Part shown: piece by piece, positions 13,610-22,659 of the stretch
How positions within the stretch are numbered: the first letter of the stretch is position 1
Layout of the letters: the number at the start of each line of letters is the position of its first letter
Assembly: GCA_934462825.1 (NCBI GenBank)
Contig: CAKSIP010000016.1
Coordinates: 1-33,211 of the forward strand
DNA length: 33,211 nucleotides
Source of the DNA: an uncultured Eubacteriales bacterium
GTDB lineage: Bacteria > Bacillota > Clostridia > Oscillospirales > CAG-272
Direction: 5' to 3'
Position numbers and translations under genes: made by a program
Notes under the pieces: generated by a model
What the model saw: the letters and a program-made list of their open reading frames with translations, nothing else
Databases searched by the model: none
Told to the model about the DNA's origin: nothing

Positions 13610-16600
13610 TACTGACTCCTTTCTTCAAGGGATTTTACCCTGCGTCTTAATTTTTGAATTTCAAGCGTGAGAACAGGTATCAACTCTTCGTATCGAAGAC
13701 CACAGGTTGCATTTTCATGCTCCTGTGTTTTTTCAGTCCATTCACAATAGATTGCAGATTTTTTATCGGACAATCCGATTGCTTGAAGTGCGGCTGCGAC
13801 ATCTTGCGCGACAAGTCCCCAGTGGGTACGCCCCGATTCACCGTCGTTATACTTAAACTCTACCGGCTTCAATGTATCTACGAGTTCAGAAAATTGCTCA
13901 CTGTTTTCCACATCCATGTAAACAATAGAATTTTTTCTGTTTCTATCAGAAGTGGAAACAGCCGTCCCGTTTTGATATATTGTTTTGCCGTAAATCGTCT
14001 TCGCATAGAGCGCGTACCAACGATTATCTGAATTGCCGAGACTACCGCCGTATCGAACCTTATCCGTACTGTCGTAAATCCCAGATGTCAAAAACTGAAC
14101 ATTCCCCAGTCTAAGGCACGCTTCCCAAGTGTCATCAACCGTTGTCGCTGAAAAATAATAAGATGCGGATCTGTTCGTCGTAAAAACAGCGGAAGTGATC
14201 TCGTTGAAAGTAGGTATTTCGACTTTTCCGAAACTCGTTCCTGCCGCAACCCGCACTTCGGCAGTCTTTTCAAAGGTTGAGCCACCGTCTATGTAACTAA
14301 CGGAAAATACTTTATCGAAAGCCAAAATCCCATCCACATATACGAAGATGGCAGTTCCTTTGACAGCAAGTGTCGCCACATAATTCCCAGAAGCACTTGT
14401 TCCGAACTCCAGGAAAACTCCATTCGCTCCGATTTTTTCACCGGATAAAGTGAGTCCCCCGATTACACCTTTCGCAATAGCAACATCGGTTATAGATGCC
14501 GATTTAATTCGAGTGCTGTTCACCGTCAAAACGCTGGTTGACAAAGCAGATGAAATGTCAAAAGTGTTATCCGGGGAGTGAAACCGAACGATTTTTGTGG
14601 GAGTGTTGGTTGTTACATAGTAAGAAAATGTAACGCTTGTACTGACGGAACGAGCATATGTCAAGGAGGACGATTTTTGCTTGACCATCGCGGTTATCGT
14701 AATCGAGGTCGAATCGCAACCGGACAAGAATATTTTAGTATAGGATTCATCGATCTCTTCAACAGAGAAGTCTCCGAGAACCGCATCGGCGTCTGTTATC
14801 CCCAGTTCCGAAAGGGAGAATGTCTTGTTGGCTGCAAACCAGTACCATACCCCAACATCTTCCGCAAAGCCGGGGGTTCCAGCAGGTATCGTAACCGTAA
14901 CAGACTGAGTCTGACTTCCGCTCTGTGTCGCAGTAGAATAGTTACCGGAAACTTCTTCAAGCAATATTTTTCCGATATTACCCGTATCTGCTTTAACGAC
15001 ACCCTTGACTTCCATCCCGGAGGAATTGACACGAAGTACCTCTGTACCTCCCGAATAGCATACAAAACCTGTTGACTTCAAGGAATACGAAAATGTCGAA
15101 GAAGTCCCATCTTCTTTAGGTGCAAAATCATCAAGAGTGATTGACAGCGACTGACCATCGACGCTGATTTTGTCAGCAGAAATAGATAATTCCGAACTGG
15201 CATCATTGATTTTTCCAACAATTCCAGAAACCGAAACCTGTTCTGCCGAAAGAACACCGTCTATATTTGCTGCTTTTACCGTCAGATTATCCGTATCAAT
15301 TCTTTCGGCGGAAATTGTCCCCGTCTTTATACACGCACCGTTGATTGTCGTTGTCCCACCGGAAAGTCCCGATATTGTTACATACCCGGTCAAATCGACT
15401 TTGCTTGCCGCAATCCTTACGGTAGTTTCATCGTTGATTGCCTGAATGATAACTCCGCCGCGTACTTCTCCGTTGGTAACAAGAAGAGAAATACTGGTCG
15501 CATTCTGCTCAATGGCTGTCGAAAGTCTTGTTTCAACACCTTCTGCGCGTGTTTTTTCGGCGGTTATACTGCTATTGAGCACCCCGTCAGCGGCAGTAAA
15601 TGCTTGTGTGACACGAGCATCGCCATCCGAAATGGCTTTATCCACCGATGACTTATATGCTTGTGACAACTTTTCAGCAGTGACGCTTCCGGCATCGAGG
15701 TATTCGGTCTGAATTTTATAGGCAGAAAGAATGTGATAAACCGCGTTTCCGTCTTGCGTGAAGCCATATTTCCAAACTGGCTGACCATTGTTCCAGTCGT
15801 CAGTCCATGCGAAACCTCCCGCGTTGAACACATAAATAATCGTACTACCTGCGAGGGTTGGCTTGTCGTGAAAATAAAAGGTTTTGACACCGTTATCTTC
15901 AATCTCCGTCTGGTATAATCCAAACGCCCCGCTGATAATCTGATTTAGATGAAGAAGAGTCGAATACTTCTCGGTGTTGTCCTTTTCGAGATCCTTTTTA
16001 ACCTTCTCAATGATGATTTTTTCTTGTTTGGTTGTACCGCCGGTGGGAGCATAACTGGCTTGTGTTTCTCCGATGCCTTCGCCACTCACGGTGGTCACCC
16101 CGTTTAAGACATATGTCATAGCGGAGATAATCGTGGAATGGGTTTTATGCTCGTTATCGATATAAGTAATGCGGTCAAGTGGGAACAAAAAGGGTGCCGG
16201 ACGAGTCGTGCAAGAGTACGGAAGATAAGCAAACCCTCCGACCTTTTCATATATGTTTTCCGCGATACCGGCTGCTCCGGACTGCGCGAGATCATTACCT
16301 TCGATATTCAGCACACAGCCGTTTTCACCAGCGAGAGCCGTATCGTCATCGGATATAGAAACTCTCACGCCGGTAATTGTGACCGCATACTCCGCTTCAT
16401 CCGAACTGTAGCGATCAGCCCCGGAAATCGTCAAATCCGTGGCTTCAAACCAATTGAGACGAAGGGAACCGTTCCAATCAATCCATGCGTTTGCCGCTGC
16501 GAGTTCTGCAACCCACTGCACAATCTGCCGATAGGTAAGGTTCTCGGAGGACGGTCTTTCGGCAACCTCGTAAGACGCATTCGGGAAATCTGTTGTATAT

Positions 16601-17094
16601 TGCGACACCCCGCATTTCGTGCAAGCATCTTGCAGAATGTCGGCAAGGGTAGCAGGATAAGAGAGGTCAGTATCGTAGGATTTATCAAACCTTACCATGT
16701 TGTCGAGAGCATTCAAAACAATAGTGGAAGTGTTTTTGCTTTTCTCGTCAACGGTAAAAATGCCGACAGGGACATAATGAATAACCGCTTTCTCCCATGC
16801 TTTTGCGTCCCATTTTTTTATCCCGATACTCACGGACAATGTTGCACCATCGAAATCATAATCATTGAATTTCCCGGTATGATTGTCTAAGGTAAGTGAT
16901 AATTCGGACGCAATTGCAGTTCCTATTTCAAGTGTTCCAGAAGAAAAACAGTACCTATCGATTGTCAAACCATTCATCAGGATGTCGGCATCTGTGATGT
17001 CGGTAAGTCCTGTTACACCGAATACCTTAATCCGTGCTGTTTGACGATAACACCTGCGGAACAGTTCAAGTTCTTCTGCCGAAATGTTATACAC
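13609..17094 (-). CDS. Large tail/baseplate protein with C-terminal S74 intramolecular chaperone
   Basis: 1161 residues, starting at GTG 17094 (AAAGGAGG upstream, overlapping the previous stop by eight bases). The N-terminal ~240 residues resemble siphophage tail-tip proteins (RIKVFGVTG, GIFTVDEKSK, YRQIVQWVAELAAANAW). A middle region is rich in beta and short helical repeats (TLAG..., ITAEKTRAEGVETRLSTAI, SAEQVSV). The C-terminus is a Peptidase_S74 chaperone: SDRNRK with the Ser-Lys dyad (about Ser1049 and Lys1054), HWGLVAQDV, and YEELIPVLTLEIQKL. In the S74 family this domain trimerises the fibre and cleaves itself off, which would release ~112 residues here. Confidence 0.88.
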   Translation of the reverse strand: MYNISAEELELFRRCYRQTARIKVFGVTGLTDITDADILMNGLTIDRYCFSSGTLEIGTAIASELSLTLDNHTGKFNDYDFDGATLSVSIGIKKWDAKAWEKAVIHYVPVGIFTVDEKSKNTSTIVLNALDNMVRFDKSYDTDLSYPATLADILQDACTKCGVSQYTTDFPNASYEVAERPSSENLTYRQIVQWVAELAAANAWIDWNGSLRLNWFEATDLTISGADRYSSDEAEYAVTITGVRVSISDDDTALAGENGCVLNIEGNDLAQSGAAGIAENIYEKVGGFAYLPYSCTTRPAPFLFPLDRITYIDNEHKTHSTIISAMTYVLNGVTTVSGEGIGETQASYAPTGGTTKQEKIIIEKVKKDLEKDNTEKYSTLLHLNQIISGAFGLYQTEIEDNGVKTFYFHDKPTLAGSTIIYVFNAGGFAWTDDWNNGQPVWKYGFTQDGNAVYHILSAYKIQTEYLDAGSVTAEKLSQAYKSSVDKAISDGDARVTQAFTAADGVLNSSITAEKTRAEGVETRLSTAIEQNATSISLLVTNGEVRGGVIIQAINDETTVRIAASKVDLTGYVTISGLSGGTTTINGACIKTGTISAERIDTDNLTVKAANIDGVLSAEQVSVSGIVGKINDASSELSISADKISVDGQSLSITLDDFAPKEDGTSSTFSYSLKSTGFVCYSGGTEVLRVNSSGMEVKGVVKADTGNIGKILLEEVSGNYSTATQSGSQTQSVTVTIPAGTPGFAEDVGVWYWFAANKTFSLSELGITDADAVLGDFSVEEIDESYTKIFLSGCDSTSITITAMVKQKSSSLTYARSVSTSVTFSYYVTTNTPTKIVRFHSPDNTFDISSALSTSVLTVNSTRIKSASITDVAIAKGVIGGLTLSGEKIGANGVFLEFGTSASGNYVATLAVKGTAIFVYVDGILAFDKVFSVSYIDGGSTFEKTAEVRVAAGTSFGKVEIPTFNEITSAVFTTNRSASYYFSATTVDDTWEACLRLGNVQFLTSGIYDSTDKVRYGGSLGNSDNRWYALYAKTIYGKTIYQNGTAVSTSDRNRKNSIVYMDVENSEQFSELVDTLKPVEFKYNDGESGRTHWGLVAQDVAAALQAIGLSDKKSAIYCEWTEKTQEHENATCGLRYEELIPVLTLEIQKLRRRVKSLEERSQ

Positions 17095-17488
17095 GATACA
17101 GTTCGTCCTCCTTTACATGAATTGCATCACGCTCGACAAGGTTGAACGACACTTCCGACCAGAGACCTGTTTCACAGTTGTACAGCGGTGCTGAACGATC
17201 ACCGACATAAAACTCCACCGTTCTGTAAAGCCCTTCTTTCGGATCGAGGTAACACACCGTAATGTATTCCGGATTGAATGCACGAAGGATTGAAGATGCT
17301 TCTTCCGTAGTAACATTGCGCCATTTCAGTTCAATGCCGACAATCTGACCGATGCGCATTTTATCCATTTGACCTTCTTGTGTACGCCCGGAGTCTTTCG
17401 ATGACAAATCCTGCAGTTTCCACTTAAAATAAGAGGGACACTTAATGGCTACACCGTCCACCGACCTGATAGGATTGTGAATGCTCAT
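17087..17488 (-). CDS. Phage distal-tail-type protein (DUF6711-like)
   Basis: 133 residues from ATG 17488 (AAGGAGGGACATAAA upstream). GVAIKCPSYFKWKLQDLSSKDSGR followed by RIGQIVGIELKW and AFNPEYITVCYLDPKEG resembles the DUF6711 pattern found directly after tape measure genes. These are thought to be small distal tail or tail-completion proteins. Its gene order here (tape measure, this, tail-tip protein) matches that of a Dit-like protein. Confidence 0.65.
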   Translation of the reverse strand: MSIHNPIRSVDGVAIKCPSYFKWKLQDLSSKDSGRTQEGQMDKMRIGQIVGIELKWRNVTTEEASSILRAFNPEYITVCYLDPKEGLYRTVEFYVGDRSAPLYNCETGLWSEVSFNLVERDAIHVKEDELYRV

Positions 17489-17503
17489 TTTATGTCCCTC
17501 CTT

Positions 17504-19888
17504 TTATGTTCCAACGGGTACAATCGTTTTCCCGTTTCTGCGATTTTGTCTTTCGAGTCCTTTTGTGATTGTCGATACAGACACCACGGCGTGGGTATCT
17601 TTGCTGAGTAATCTGACAAGGATTTTGTTCTGTTCTCTGAGCAATTCATTCTGCTCGCCTGTGGCTTCGCTTACGCCACGGGAAATTCCTTCAACGATTT
17701 GCTCATTGTTTGCAACGGCAGTTTTGCCGTTGGAGAAACGCCCAACAAGTTCACTGTGATTCGCCATGAACAAACCGTCTTCCGGGAACCCGCCCGTTTC
17801 ATAACCTTTCAGCCGCCCGAAAGAAACTTCTCCGATATAACCGAGATTAAAACCGACTCTATTTCCGCCGATGCCCGGCACCCAGTCCGGAACTTCAAAC
17901 GAAATTCTGTTAATGCCGGAAATGATCCAGTTGATACCTTTTACGAAAAAGTTAATGAACGCTTCAAATCCAGTGATTATCCCGTTGATAACTGTGACAA
18001 ACCCGTTGGCAATACCTTTCCAGAGGTTCGAGAAGAAAGTTCCGATGTTTCCCCATGCGACAGAAATCCACTTTCCGACATTGATGAAGAACTCACCGAG
18101 ACCGTTCCACATTTTAACAAACCAATCTGAAATTCCACTCCAAAGATTCTTGAAGAAATCGCCAACATTGAACCATATATTTTTGAACCATTCTCCGACA
18201 CCTACAAACCAGTTACCGATTCCATCCCATAGGTTTACAAACCATGCAGAAACTGCATCCCAGTTTTGAACCAACCAAATCACAAGGTCAGTCACCAGTC
18301 CAACGACCAGTCCGATGGCTGCACCGATGAGCGTTCCGACTGGACCGAAAAAGGATCCGATGAGTGCCCCGATGAGGGTTGCCCCACCGGCGGTCAAGGC
18401 GCCGTTCGTCCAGTTCAGTCCTTCGGTAATAGCGTCTTTAATCCCTATGACCATCATGACGACACCGCCAACAATGCCACCGATCTGTGCTCCAAGCGCA
18501 CCGAATGTTAATGCAAGACCGCCGACGGTCATCGCTATGCCGATGAGGATTTCCGCAAAGTTCCCCCAGTCGAGACCATTCACCCATGCATCAGAAGCAC
18601 CTTTGATAGTTTCGAGCACACCTGCGATGGAAAGCAATACTCCGCCCACCTTTTTGAGAATAGTGGAATATCTGATGGTTTTTCCTGTCAAAGCGGTCAA
18701 TGTTGCTGCCCATTCTCTCCCGCTGAAAACCGTTTTCAACATAATGAGAGCCGCTGTGATTTGCCCGATGGTGGCGAGAGCATCCGTAAAATTAGCCGAA
18801 TCGATTTCGACATCTTCAAACATTTCGGAATAATTGTAAGTTTGTCCGATGGTGTGAATCTCATCCATAGATGCCATAGTGCGTAACTTGCCGAGAGACT
18901 GCGCATAGTCATCGGTATATTTCTTTGCCTTTCTGAACGATGTCTGCCCGTTCATCTTGGCGAAAAGAATGTTTACCGCGTTAGAAACATCGATAATTGC
19001 ATCGACCAGGGCACGGACAAGGGGAAGCAGGGTTTGCAGGACAGGAATCAGCGCTGCGGCGATACTGTTACCGAGTTGCAAACCGATGGTTTTATATTCG
19101 GTCAATACCGCGTTCGCTTCTTTGCTATACATCGCGACATTCTGCAACCCGCGAGTTATGTTTTTGATCGCTATGTTCAGCAGTTTATATACTGCAAAAC
19201 GCATGAGTGTTTTTCGGAGATAAGTGAAACTGTTGGAAGTTTGTCTTGCCTGAGATCCGGATTTCTTTGTGTCGGAACGAAGCAGTTTGAACGCATTTGC
19301 CAAGTCGTGTACTTTTACTTTCAGCCGATCAAACCATTCCCCGAACTTGTTTTCTTTCCACTGGTCTTCATCGAGAAAAATGGTTTTACCATCTCCGAGA
19401 AGTCCGGCGGTTCTTTCCGTATAAGCATCGTTTCGCGGAGGTACGGATATTGGCGGAATAGGCGGTAGGTTGCCACCGAATGTTCCTGCGGCTCCTGCGT
19501 TGTTTGTCTTATTAAACCTTTGGTATGGAGTTATCCCCGTAAAGGGAGTTATCCCCGTAAAGGAAGACACAGAGCCAAAACGAACAAATTCATCTTTGGC
19601 TTTTGCCGTTTCTTCACGAACTTTCCGAATGCTTCTCGCAAAATGTTCCATCCGTGAAGACGAACGGGAAATCTTTTCGGAAGCGGTAGCCATTCGTTCC
19701 ATGCCGGAGGTGGCTCCGGAAAAATCAAGCGATGATATTTTCTTTAACTTTCGATACAAAAGGTCAAATCCGGACTTGTGCCCGATTGCTTCGATTTTTT
19801 CAAGCACAGCGTGAAGTTTTTCAAGATGGGAAACCGCCTTGTCAGACTCTGCTGTAATCTGTATTTCGAGATCGTCAATGCTTGTCAT
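17504..19888 (-). CDS. Tail tape measure protein
   Basis: 794 residues from ATG 19888 (GGAGGTGGTAACGG upstream). An N-terminal coiled-coil region opens with SIDDLEIQITAESDKAVSHL, typical of tape measure proteins. Central hydrophobic helices (about 430-560) follow. Then comes a Trp/Phe-rich repeat, W..GI..WF...G.WF..., repeated about eight times between ~555 and 650, as in many Firmicutes tape measures. At roughly 1.5 angstroms per residue it would specify a tail of about 120 nm. Position after the frameshifted chaperone pair confirms the role. Confidence 0.93.
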   Translation of the reverse strand: MTSIDDLEIQITAESDKAVSHLEKLHAVLEKIEAIGHKSGFDLLYRKLKKISSLDFSGATSGMERMATASEKISRSSSRMEHFARSIRKVREETAKAKDEFVRFGSVSSFTGITPFTGITPYQRFNKTNNAGAAGTFGGNLPPIPPISVPPRNDAYTERTAGLLGDGKTIFLDEDQWKENKFGEWFDRLKVKVHDLANAFKLLRSDTKKSGSQARQTSNSFTYLRKTLMRFAVYKLLNIAIKNITRGLQNVAMYSKEANAVLTEYKTIGLQLGNSIAAALIPVLQTLLPLVRALVDAIIDVSNAVNILFAKMNGQTSFRKAKKYTDDYAQSLGKLRTMASMDEIHTIGQTYNYSEMFEDVEIDSANFTDALATIGQITAALIMLKTVFSGREWAATLTALTGKTIRYSTILKKVGGVLLSIAGVLETIKGASDAWVNGLDWGNFAEILIGIAMTVGGLALTFGALGAQIGGIVGGVVMMVIGIKDAITEGLNWTNGALTAGGATLIGALIGSFFGPVGTLIGAAIGLVVGLVTDLVIWLVQNWDAVSAWFVNLWDGIGNWFVGVGEWFKNIWFNVGDFFKNLWSGISDWFVKMWNGLGEFFINVGKWISVAWGNIGTFFSNLWKGIANGFVTVINGIITGFEAFINFFVKGINWIISGINRISFEVPDWVPGIGGNRVGFNLGYIGEVSFGRLKGYETGGFPEDGLFMANHSELVGRFSNGKTAVANNEQIVEGISRGVSEATGEQNELLREQNKILVRLLSKDTHAVVSVSTITKGLERQNRRNGKTIVPVGT

Positions 19889-20303
19889 CCGTTACCACCT
19901 CCTTCCGTTTGCGCCGCATCGCGTTGAATGCTTCCACATACTGTCTGAATGCTTCCGCTTGATTTTCCATCTGTTCCTGCTCCCTCGCTTTGCTTTCCTC
20001 CTTATCGGAGGGGTATGGCTTTTCGAGGTACGGTTGCGGTTGTGTTCCGTTCTTAGCGAAAGCGTGAAGAACCGGGGAAACTGCACACAAAGCATCGTAG
20101 ATATATCTACCTTGTAGCCAGAGTTCCTGGTTCCTTCGCCGCTGTCGAAGTTCTTCCGCTTTTCGATACGCTTTGACCAAATCGCAGTTCTGATACCAAA
20201 ACTGCTCATAGGTCATACCTATCGACAGGTAGTACGGAAATATGGTTTCAAATGTTTGTTCGTATGATGGAGGGAAATCGGAGGTTACTCCTCCGACTCC
20301 CAC
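19875..20303 (-). CDS. Tail assembly chaperone, -1 frameshift extension (gpGT-type)
   Basis: This frame is open from the slippery site and continues 142 codons from GTG 20303. It has no good ribosome binding site of its own. It starts inside the upstream chaperone gene in the -1 frame, so it is most likely made as a fusion of about 248 residues by ribosomal slippage at 20309-20315. The product is basic and helical (LVKAYRKAEELRQRRR, then YVEAFNAMRRKRKEV) with a central YEQFWYQNCDLVKAYRKAEE region like the T-domain of GT proteins, which recruits the tape measure. It ends 14 bases inside the tape measure start. Confidence 0.8.
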   Translation of the reverse strand: MGVGGVTSDFPPSYEQTFETIFPYYLSIGMTYEQFWYQNCDLVKAYRKAEELRQRRRNQELWLQGRYIYDALCAVSPVLHAFAKNGTQPQPYLEKPYPSDKEESKAREQEQMENQAEAFRQYVEAFNAMRRKRKEVVTDDKH

Positions 20304-20620
20304 TGAATGTTTCCCTCGTCTTCCTCCGGTTCATCGAAGAGGGCAAGGACAGGTTCCTGATACATTTCCGCGAGACGGGCGATGAGTTCGTCGCGTTTCG
20401 GGAATTTCCTGAACATCTCGTCAATGAGTTTGGCATTACTGACGATGTTTTTGTGGTGCATAATGAATGCCCCAGCGAAAAGCATGGTGATCATCGTTTC
20501 CGGCTGGGCTTCGATCTGATCGACACGAAAGCCCTGCTTCTCGAGCATACGGACACTGTCACGGTTATACTCGAGAGTGTACGACTTATCGTTGTATGTG
20601 AATTTGATTTTCTTTGCCAT
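20285..20620 (-). CDS. Tail assembly chaperone (gpG-type, DUF5055-like)
   Basis: 111 residues from ATG 20620 (CGGAGG upstream); longer starts run into the previous gene and lack a site. It opens MAKKIKFTYNDKSYTLEYNR and contains RMLEKQGF and a helical core ending in LFDEPEEDE. Small chaperones of this kind coat the tape measure during tail assembly, and about 1 to 10 percent of ribosomes normally shift to give the long form in related phages. It lies between the tail tube and tape measure genes, as in lambda. Confidence 0.82.
   Translation of the reverse strand: MAKKIKFTYNDKSYTLEYNRDSVRMLEKQGFRVDQIEAQPETMITMLFAGAFIMHHKNIVSNAKLIDEMFRKFPKRDELIARLAEMYQEPVLALFDEPEEDEGNIQWESEE
20309..20315 (-). 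promoter_or_regulatory. Slippery heptamer GGGAAAC for -1 ribosomal frameshifting
   Basis: In the zero frame of the upstream gene the bases read GAG GGA AAC, i.e. G GGA AAC, a perfect X XXY YYZ site. Slipping one base back gives GGG AAA and continues CAT TCA GTG into the 142-codon frame with no intervening stop. Phage lambda uses the near-identical GGGAAAG for G/GT. Confidence 0.85.
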
Positions 20621-20640
20621 GATTTTATTCCTCCGTTGTT

Positions 20641-21072
20641 TTAGCCACCGATTGTTACTTCGGTGATGTCGCTTTCGGGATAGCACATCAGCGTACCTTC
20701 GCGTGCGGCACCGACGGAACCTTCTTTCGGGGTGGCGAAATGAGTACCCGTCCACTGCCATGCACCATATTCACCGTTGGCGCCGAAACGCAACTGGTAA
20801 GCATATTTCGTACCGTCAACCTCAAGTGCTTTCACCGCCTTGTAGGCATCCTTCGTATAAATGAAGCCGAACTCATAATCCGGCACATCTACCATGCCCT
20901 GGGTGTATTTTTTCTGATTGGAAGAAAGGTCACTGACATCCAGTTTTTCGGGCGGCGTGAAAATCCCCGGATAACTGGTAATGTCAATCAGTTTCTGAAA
21001 AGTGCCGGGAGTGTTATTGGAACCCGTGGGCGTAGCATAGTAGAGAAAAGTTTTGCTCGTGGACTTCTCCAT
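20641..21072 (-). CDS. Major tail (tube) protein
   Basis: 143 residues from ATG 21072 (CGGAGGTAATAATC upstream). The sequence is beta-rich, with TFLYYATPTGS, ITSYPGIFTPPEKLDVSDLS and DYEFGFIYTKDAYKAVKAL, typical of short siphophage tail tube proteins. It directly precedes the chaperone pair in transcription order, and its strong ribosome binding site suits an abundant structural protein. Confidence 0.8.
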   Translation of the reverse strand: MEKSTSKTFLYYATPTGSNNTPGTFQKLIDITSYPGIFTPPEKLDVSDLSSNQKKYTQGMVDVPDYEFGFIYTKDAYKAVKALEVDGTKYAYQLRFGANGEYGAWQWTGTHFATPKEGSVGAAREGTLMCYPESDITEVTIGG

Positions 21073-21077
21073 GATTA

Positions 21078-21473
21078 TTACCTCCGATAAATGATTTCGT
21101 TTTTGTCAATTACTGCTCTATATCGGGCAGTCATGCGGAATATCGTAGCGTCCGCAAGATTCGGAGCGGGCTGACAGTACACACGCTCGAACCCCAACTC
21201 GACCATTGCCGAATCTGCGGCATGGATCAATGTTTTCGCTTGCTTTTTCTTCCCTCCTTCGAGGTTGGAGAAAGCGTTGATTTCGTAAGTGAGAAGCGTT
21301 GCGTTTTCGATCTCTGCGGAATCCTCAAACCGGTCTTGGACGACATTCCCGATTTCCGAAACTGTAACAAGTGGAAACTTTTTTTGCGTATTCTGATAAG
21401 TATCGCGACACTCTGTTCCGGGGGGAAGTCCTTTCTTTACTGCGGCAAATACTATTGCTTCAATATCAATCAT
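21078..21473 (-). CDS. Phage tail terminator/completion-type protein
   Basis: 131 residues from ATG 21473. The mixed alpha/beta sequence with FPLVTVSEIGN, TYEINAFSNLEGGKKKQAKTL and AMVELGFER resembles tail terminator (minor tail U/gp17-like) proteins that cap the tube. It lies between the gp10-like gene and the tail tube gene, as in many siphophages. Its start overlaps the previous gene's stop (ATGA). The call rests mainly on context. Confidence 0.6.
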   Translation of the reverse strand: MIDIEAIVFAAVKKGLPPGTECRDTYQNTQKKFPLVTVSEIGNVVQDRFEDSAEIENATLLTYEINAFSNLEGGKKKQAKTLIHAADSAMVELGFERVYCQPAPNLADATIFRMTARYRAVIDKNEIIYRR

Positions 21474-21988
21474 GATTTGAACACCTCCCTTGCGACATTC
21501 GCAACATCGTCTCTCAACTCCATCGCAGTTTCATACATGAACGGTCTGGAAGACATACCTTTTGTCCATGCCCACCAGGAACCGTCGTCTCCCTGATGTT
21601 TGTACGGATTCGGATCAGAGGAATCGGTCGGGTACCACCAGCCCCTATCGCCATGCTCGTTAATGTCGTATATCCAGCCGGGTAGTCCGAGCGGATGGGG
21701 AGAATCCTGTCCTCGAACCCCTGTACCAAATTCCACATAGACCGCATGGGCACAATCCGTCCGAATAATAGCGGTTTTCCCGTCGTCTGAAACAAGATAA
21801 TGAATGCTGGAATCAAGATCGCCCGTATCGATTGCGTGCATATCGTAAACTTTCGCGGATGCAATTTGAACTCCGACCTGTGCGAGTTTTGCGAGAAACT
21901 TTGTCGTTTTCGCTTTCAGAGTTTTTCGATACTCATCAACGGCTTTTGCCGCTTTACCAATGTTTCCGACAGTAACCTTAATCCGCAT
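21470..21988 (-). CDS. HK97-gp10-type tail completion protein
   Basis: 172 residues using ATG 21988 (AGAGG 11 bases upstream; a GTG nine bases earlier is too close to the site). An N-terminal helix (IGKAAKAVDEYRKTLKAKTT) is followed by AKVYDMHAIDTGDLDSSI and HAVYVEFGTGVRG, the hallmark of HK97-gp10-like proteins (DTG.L..S... YVEFGTG). Pro/Trp-rich inserts follow (GWWYP, GSWWAW). These proteins join head and tail. It overlaps both neighbours. Confidence 0.85.
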   Translation of the reverse strand: MRIKVTVGNIGKAAKAVDEYRKTLKAKTTKFLAKLAQVGVQIASAKVYDMHAIDTGDLDSSIHYLVSDDGKTAIIRTDCAHAVYVEFGTGVRGQDSPHPLGLPGWIYDINEHGDRGWWYPTDSSDPNPYKHQGDDGSWWAWTKGMSSRPFMYETAMELRDDVANVAREVFKS

Positions 21989-22325
21989 ACGCCACACCGA
22001 CCTCTTTCAAGCGATAAACTACACCGTTTATCGTCTTATCCGGTTTATCCCCCATGACATAATCGTGAGGGGAAATGACAGGAACATCTATCCAGAAAAT
22101 CGTATCGATACTGAAACCAAGGTCTCTATCCGAGATGAGTTTCGCCGTGCAATCGGAAGTTTTCCCGTACATCGCAATTTTTGCGGAAGTTTTCGTATAA
22201 TCCACGCGAATATTTATCGGTTCGGGGGAAGAATAAATCGGTTCTTTTTCGCCGAGTTCATTTTCCCTCTCCCCGATTCTGTTCGCGTAATAAATCTTCC
22301 GCTTGTTAATTTCCAGTGCTCGCAT
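21978..22325 (-). CDS. Head closure/head-tail joining protein
   Basis: 115 residues from ATG 22325, which overlaps the previous stop (TAATG) with GGGGTG just upstream. The sequence is beta-rich: KRKIYYANRIGE, INIRVDYTKTSAKIAMYGK, FWIDVPV, GVVYRLKEVGVAYAD. Size, sequence style and position between the gp6-like connector and the gp10-like protein indicate a head-closure (SPP1 gp16-like) protein. Confidence 0.65.
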   Translation of the reverse strand: MRALEINKRKIYYANRIGERENELGEKEPIYSSPEPINIRVDYTKTSAKIAMYGKTSDCTAKLISDRDLGFSIDTIFWIDVPVISPHDYVMGDKPDKTINGVVYRLKEVGVAYAD

Positions 22326-22636
22326 TACATCACCCCACAAAATGGGACGATACCCACGAACATCGCTTCCGGCACACTCGCGCTCGCATAAGAACGGCTG
22401 ATGTCTCCCTCGCTGTGGGATATTTCCCCTTCGGAACCACGGCGATTGTACAGATACACCGCGATTTCGAGAACATTTTTTGAGAATTTTGGGGGAACAA
22501 CCGTTTTCGTATCATCGAACGGGTACAGGCGGTTCAATACCTTCGTTTCGGCGACAGAAAGTAGCGTAGTCAGCAAGGACTCGTCACTTTCGTTTGTCAT
22601 AACAATAAACTGTTTGAGCATCTGACTGTCTGCCAT
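22325..22636 (-). CDS. Head-tail connector (gp6/gp15-like)
   Basis: 103 residues from ATG 22636 (AAAGGAGG upstream). A helical N-terminal half (DESLLTTLLSVAETKVLNRLYPF) followed by VLEIAVYLYNRRGSEGEISHSEG is the usual pattern of small phage DNA-packaging connector proteins, which form a ring below the portal. It directly follows the capsid gene. Confidence 0.75.
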   Translation of the reverse strand: MADSQMLKQFIVMTNESDESLLTTLLSVAETKVLNRLYPFDDTKTVVPPKFSKNVLEIAVYLYNRRGSEGEISHSEGDISRSYASASVPEAMFVGIVPFCGVM

Positions 22637-22659
22637 ACTACGCTACCTCCTTTTATGAT

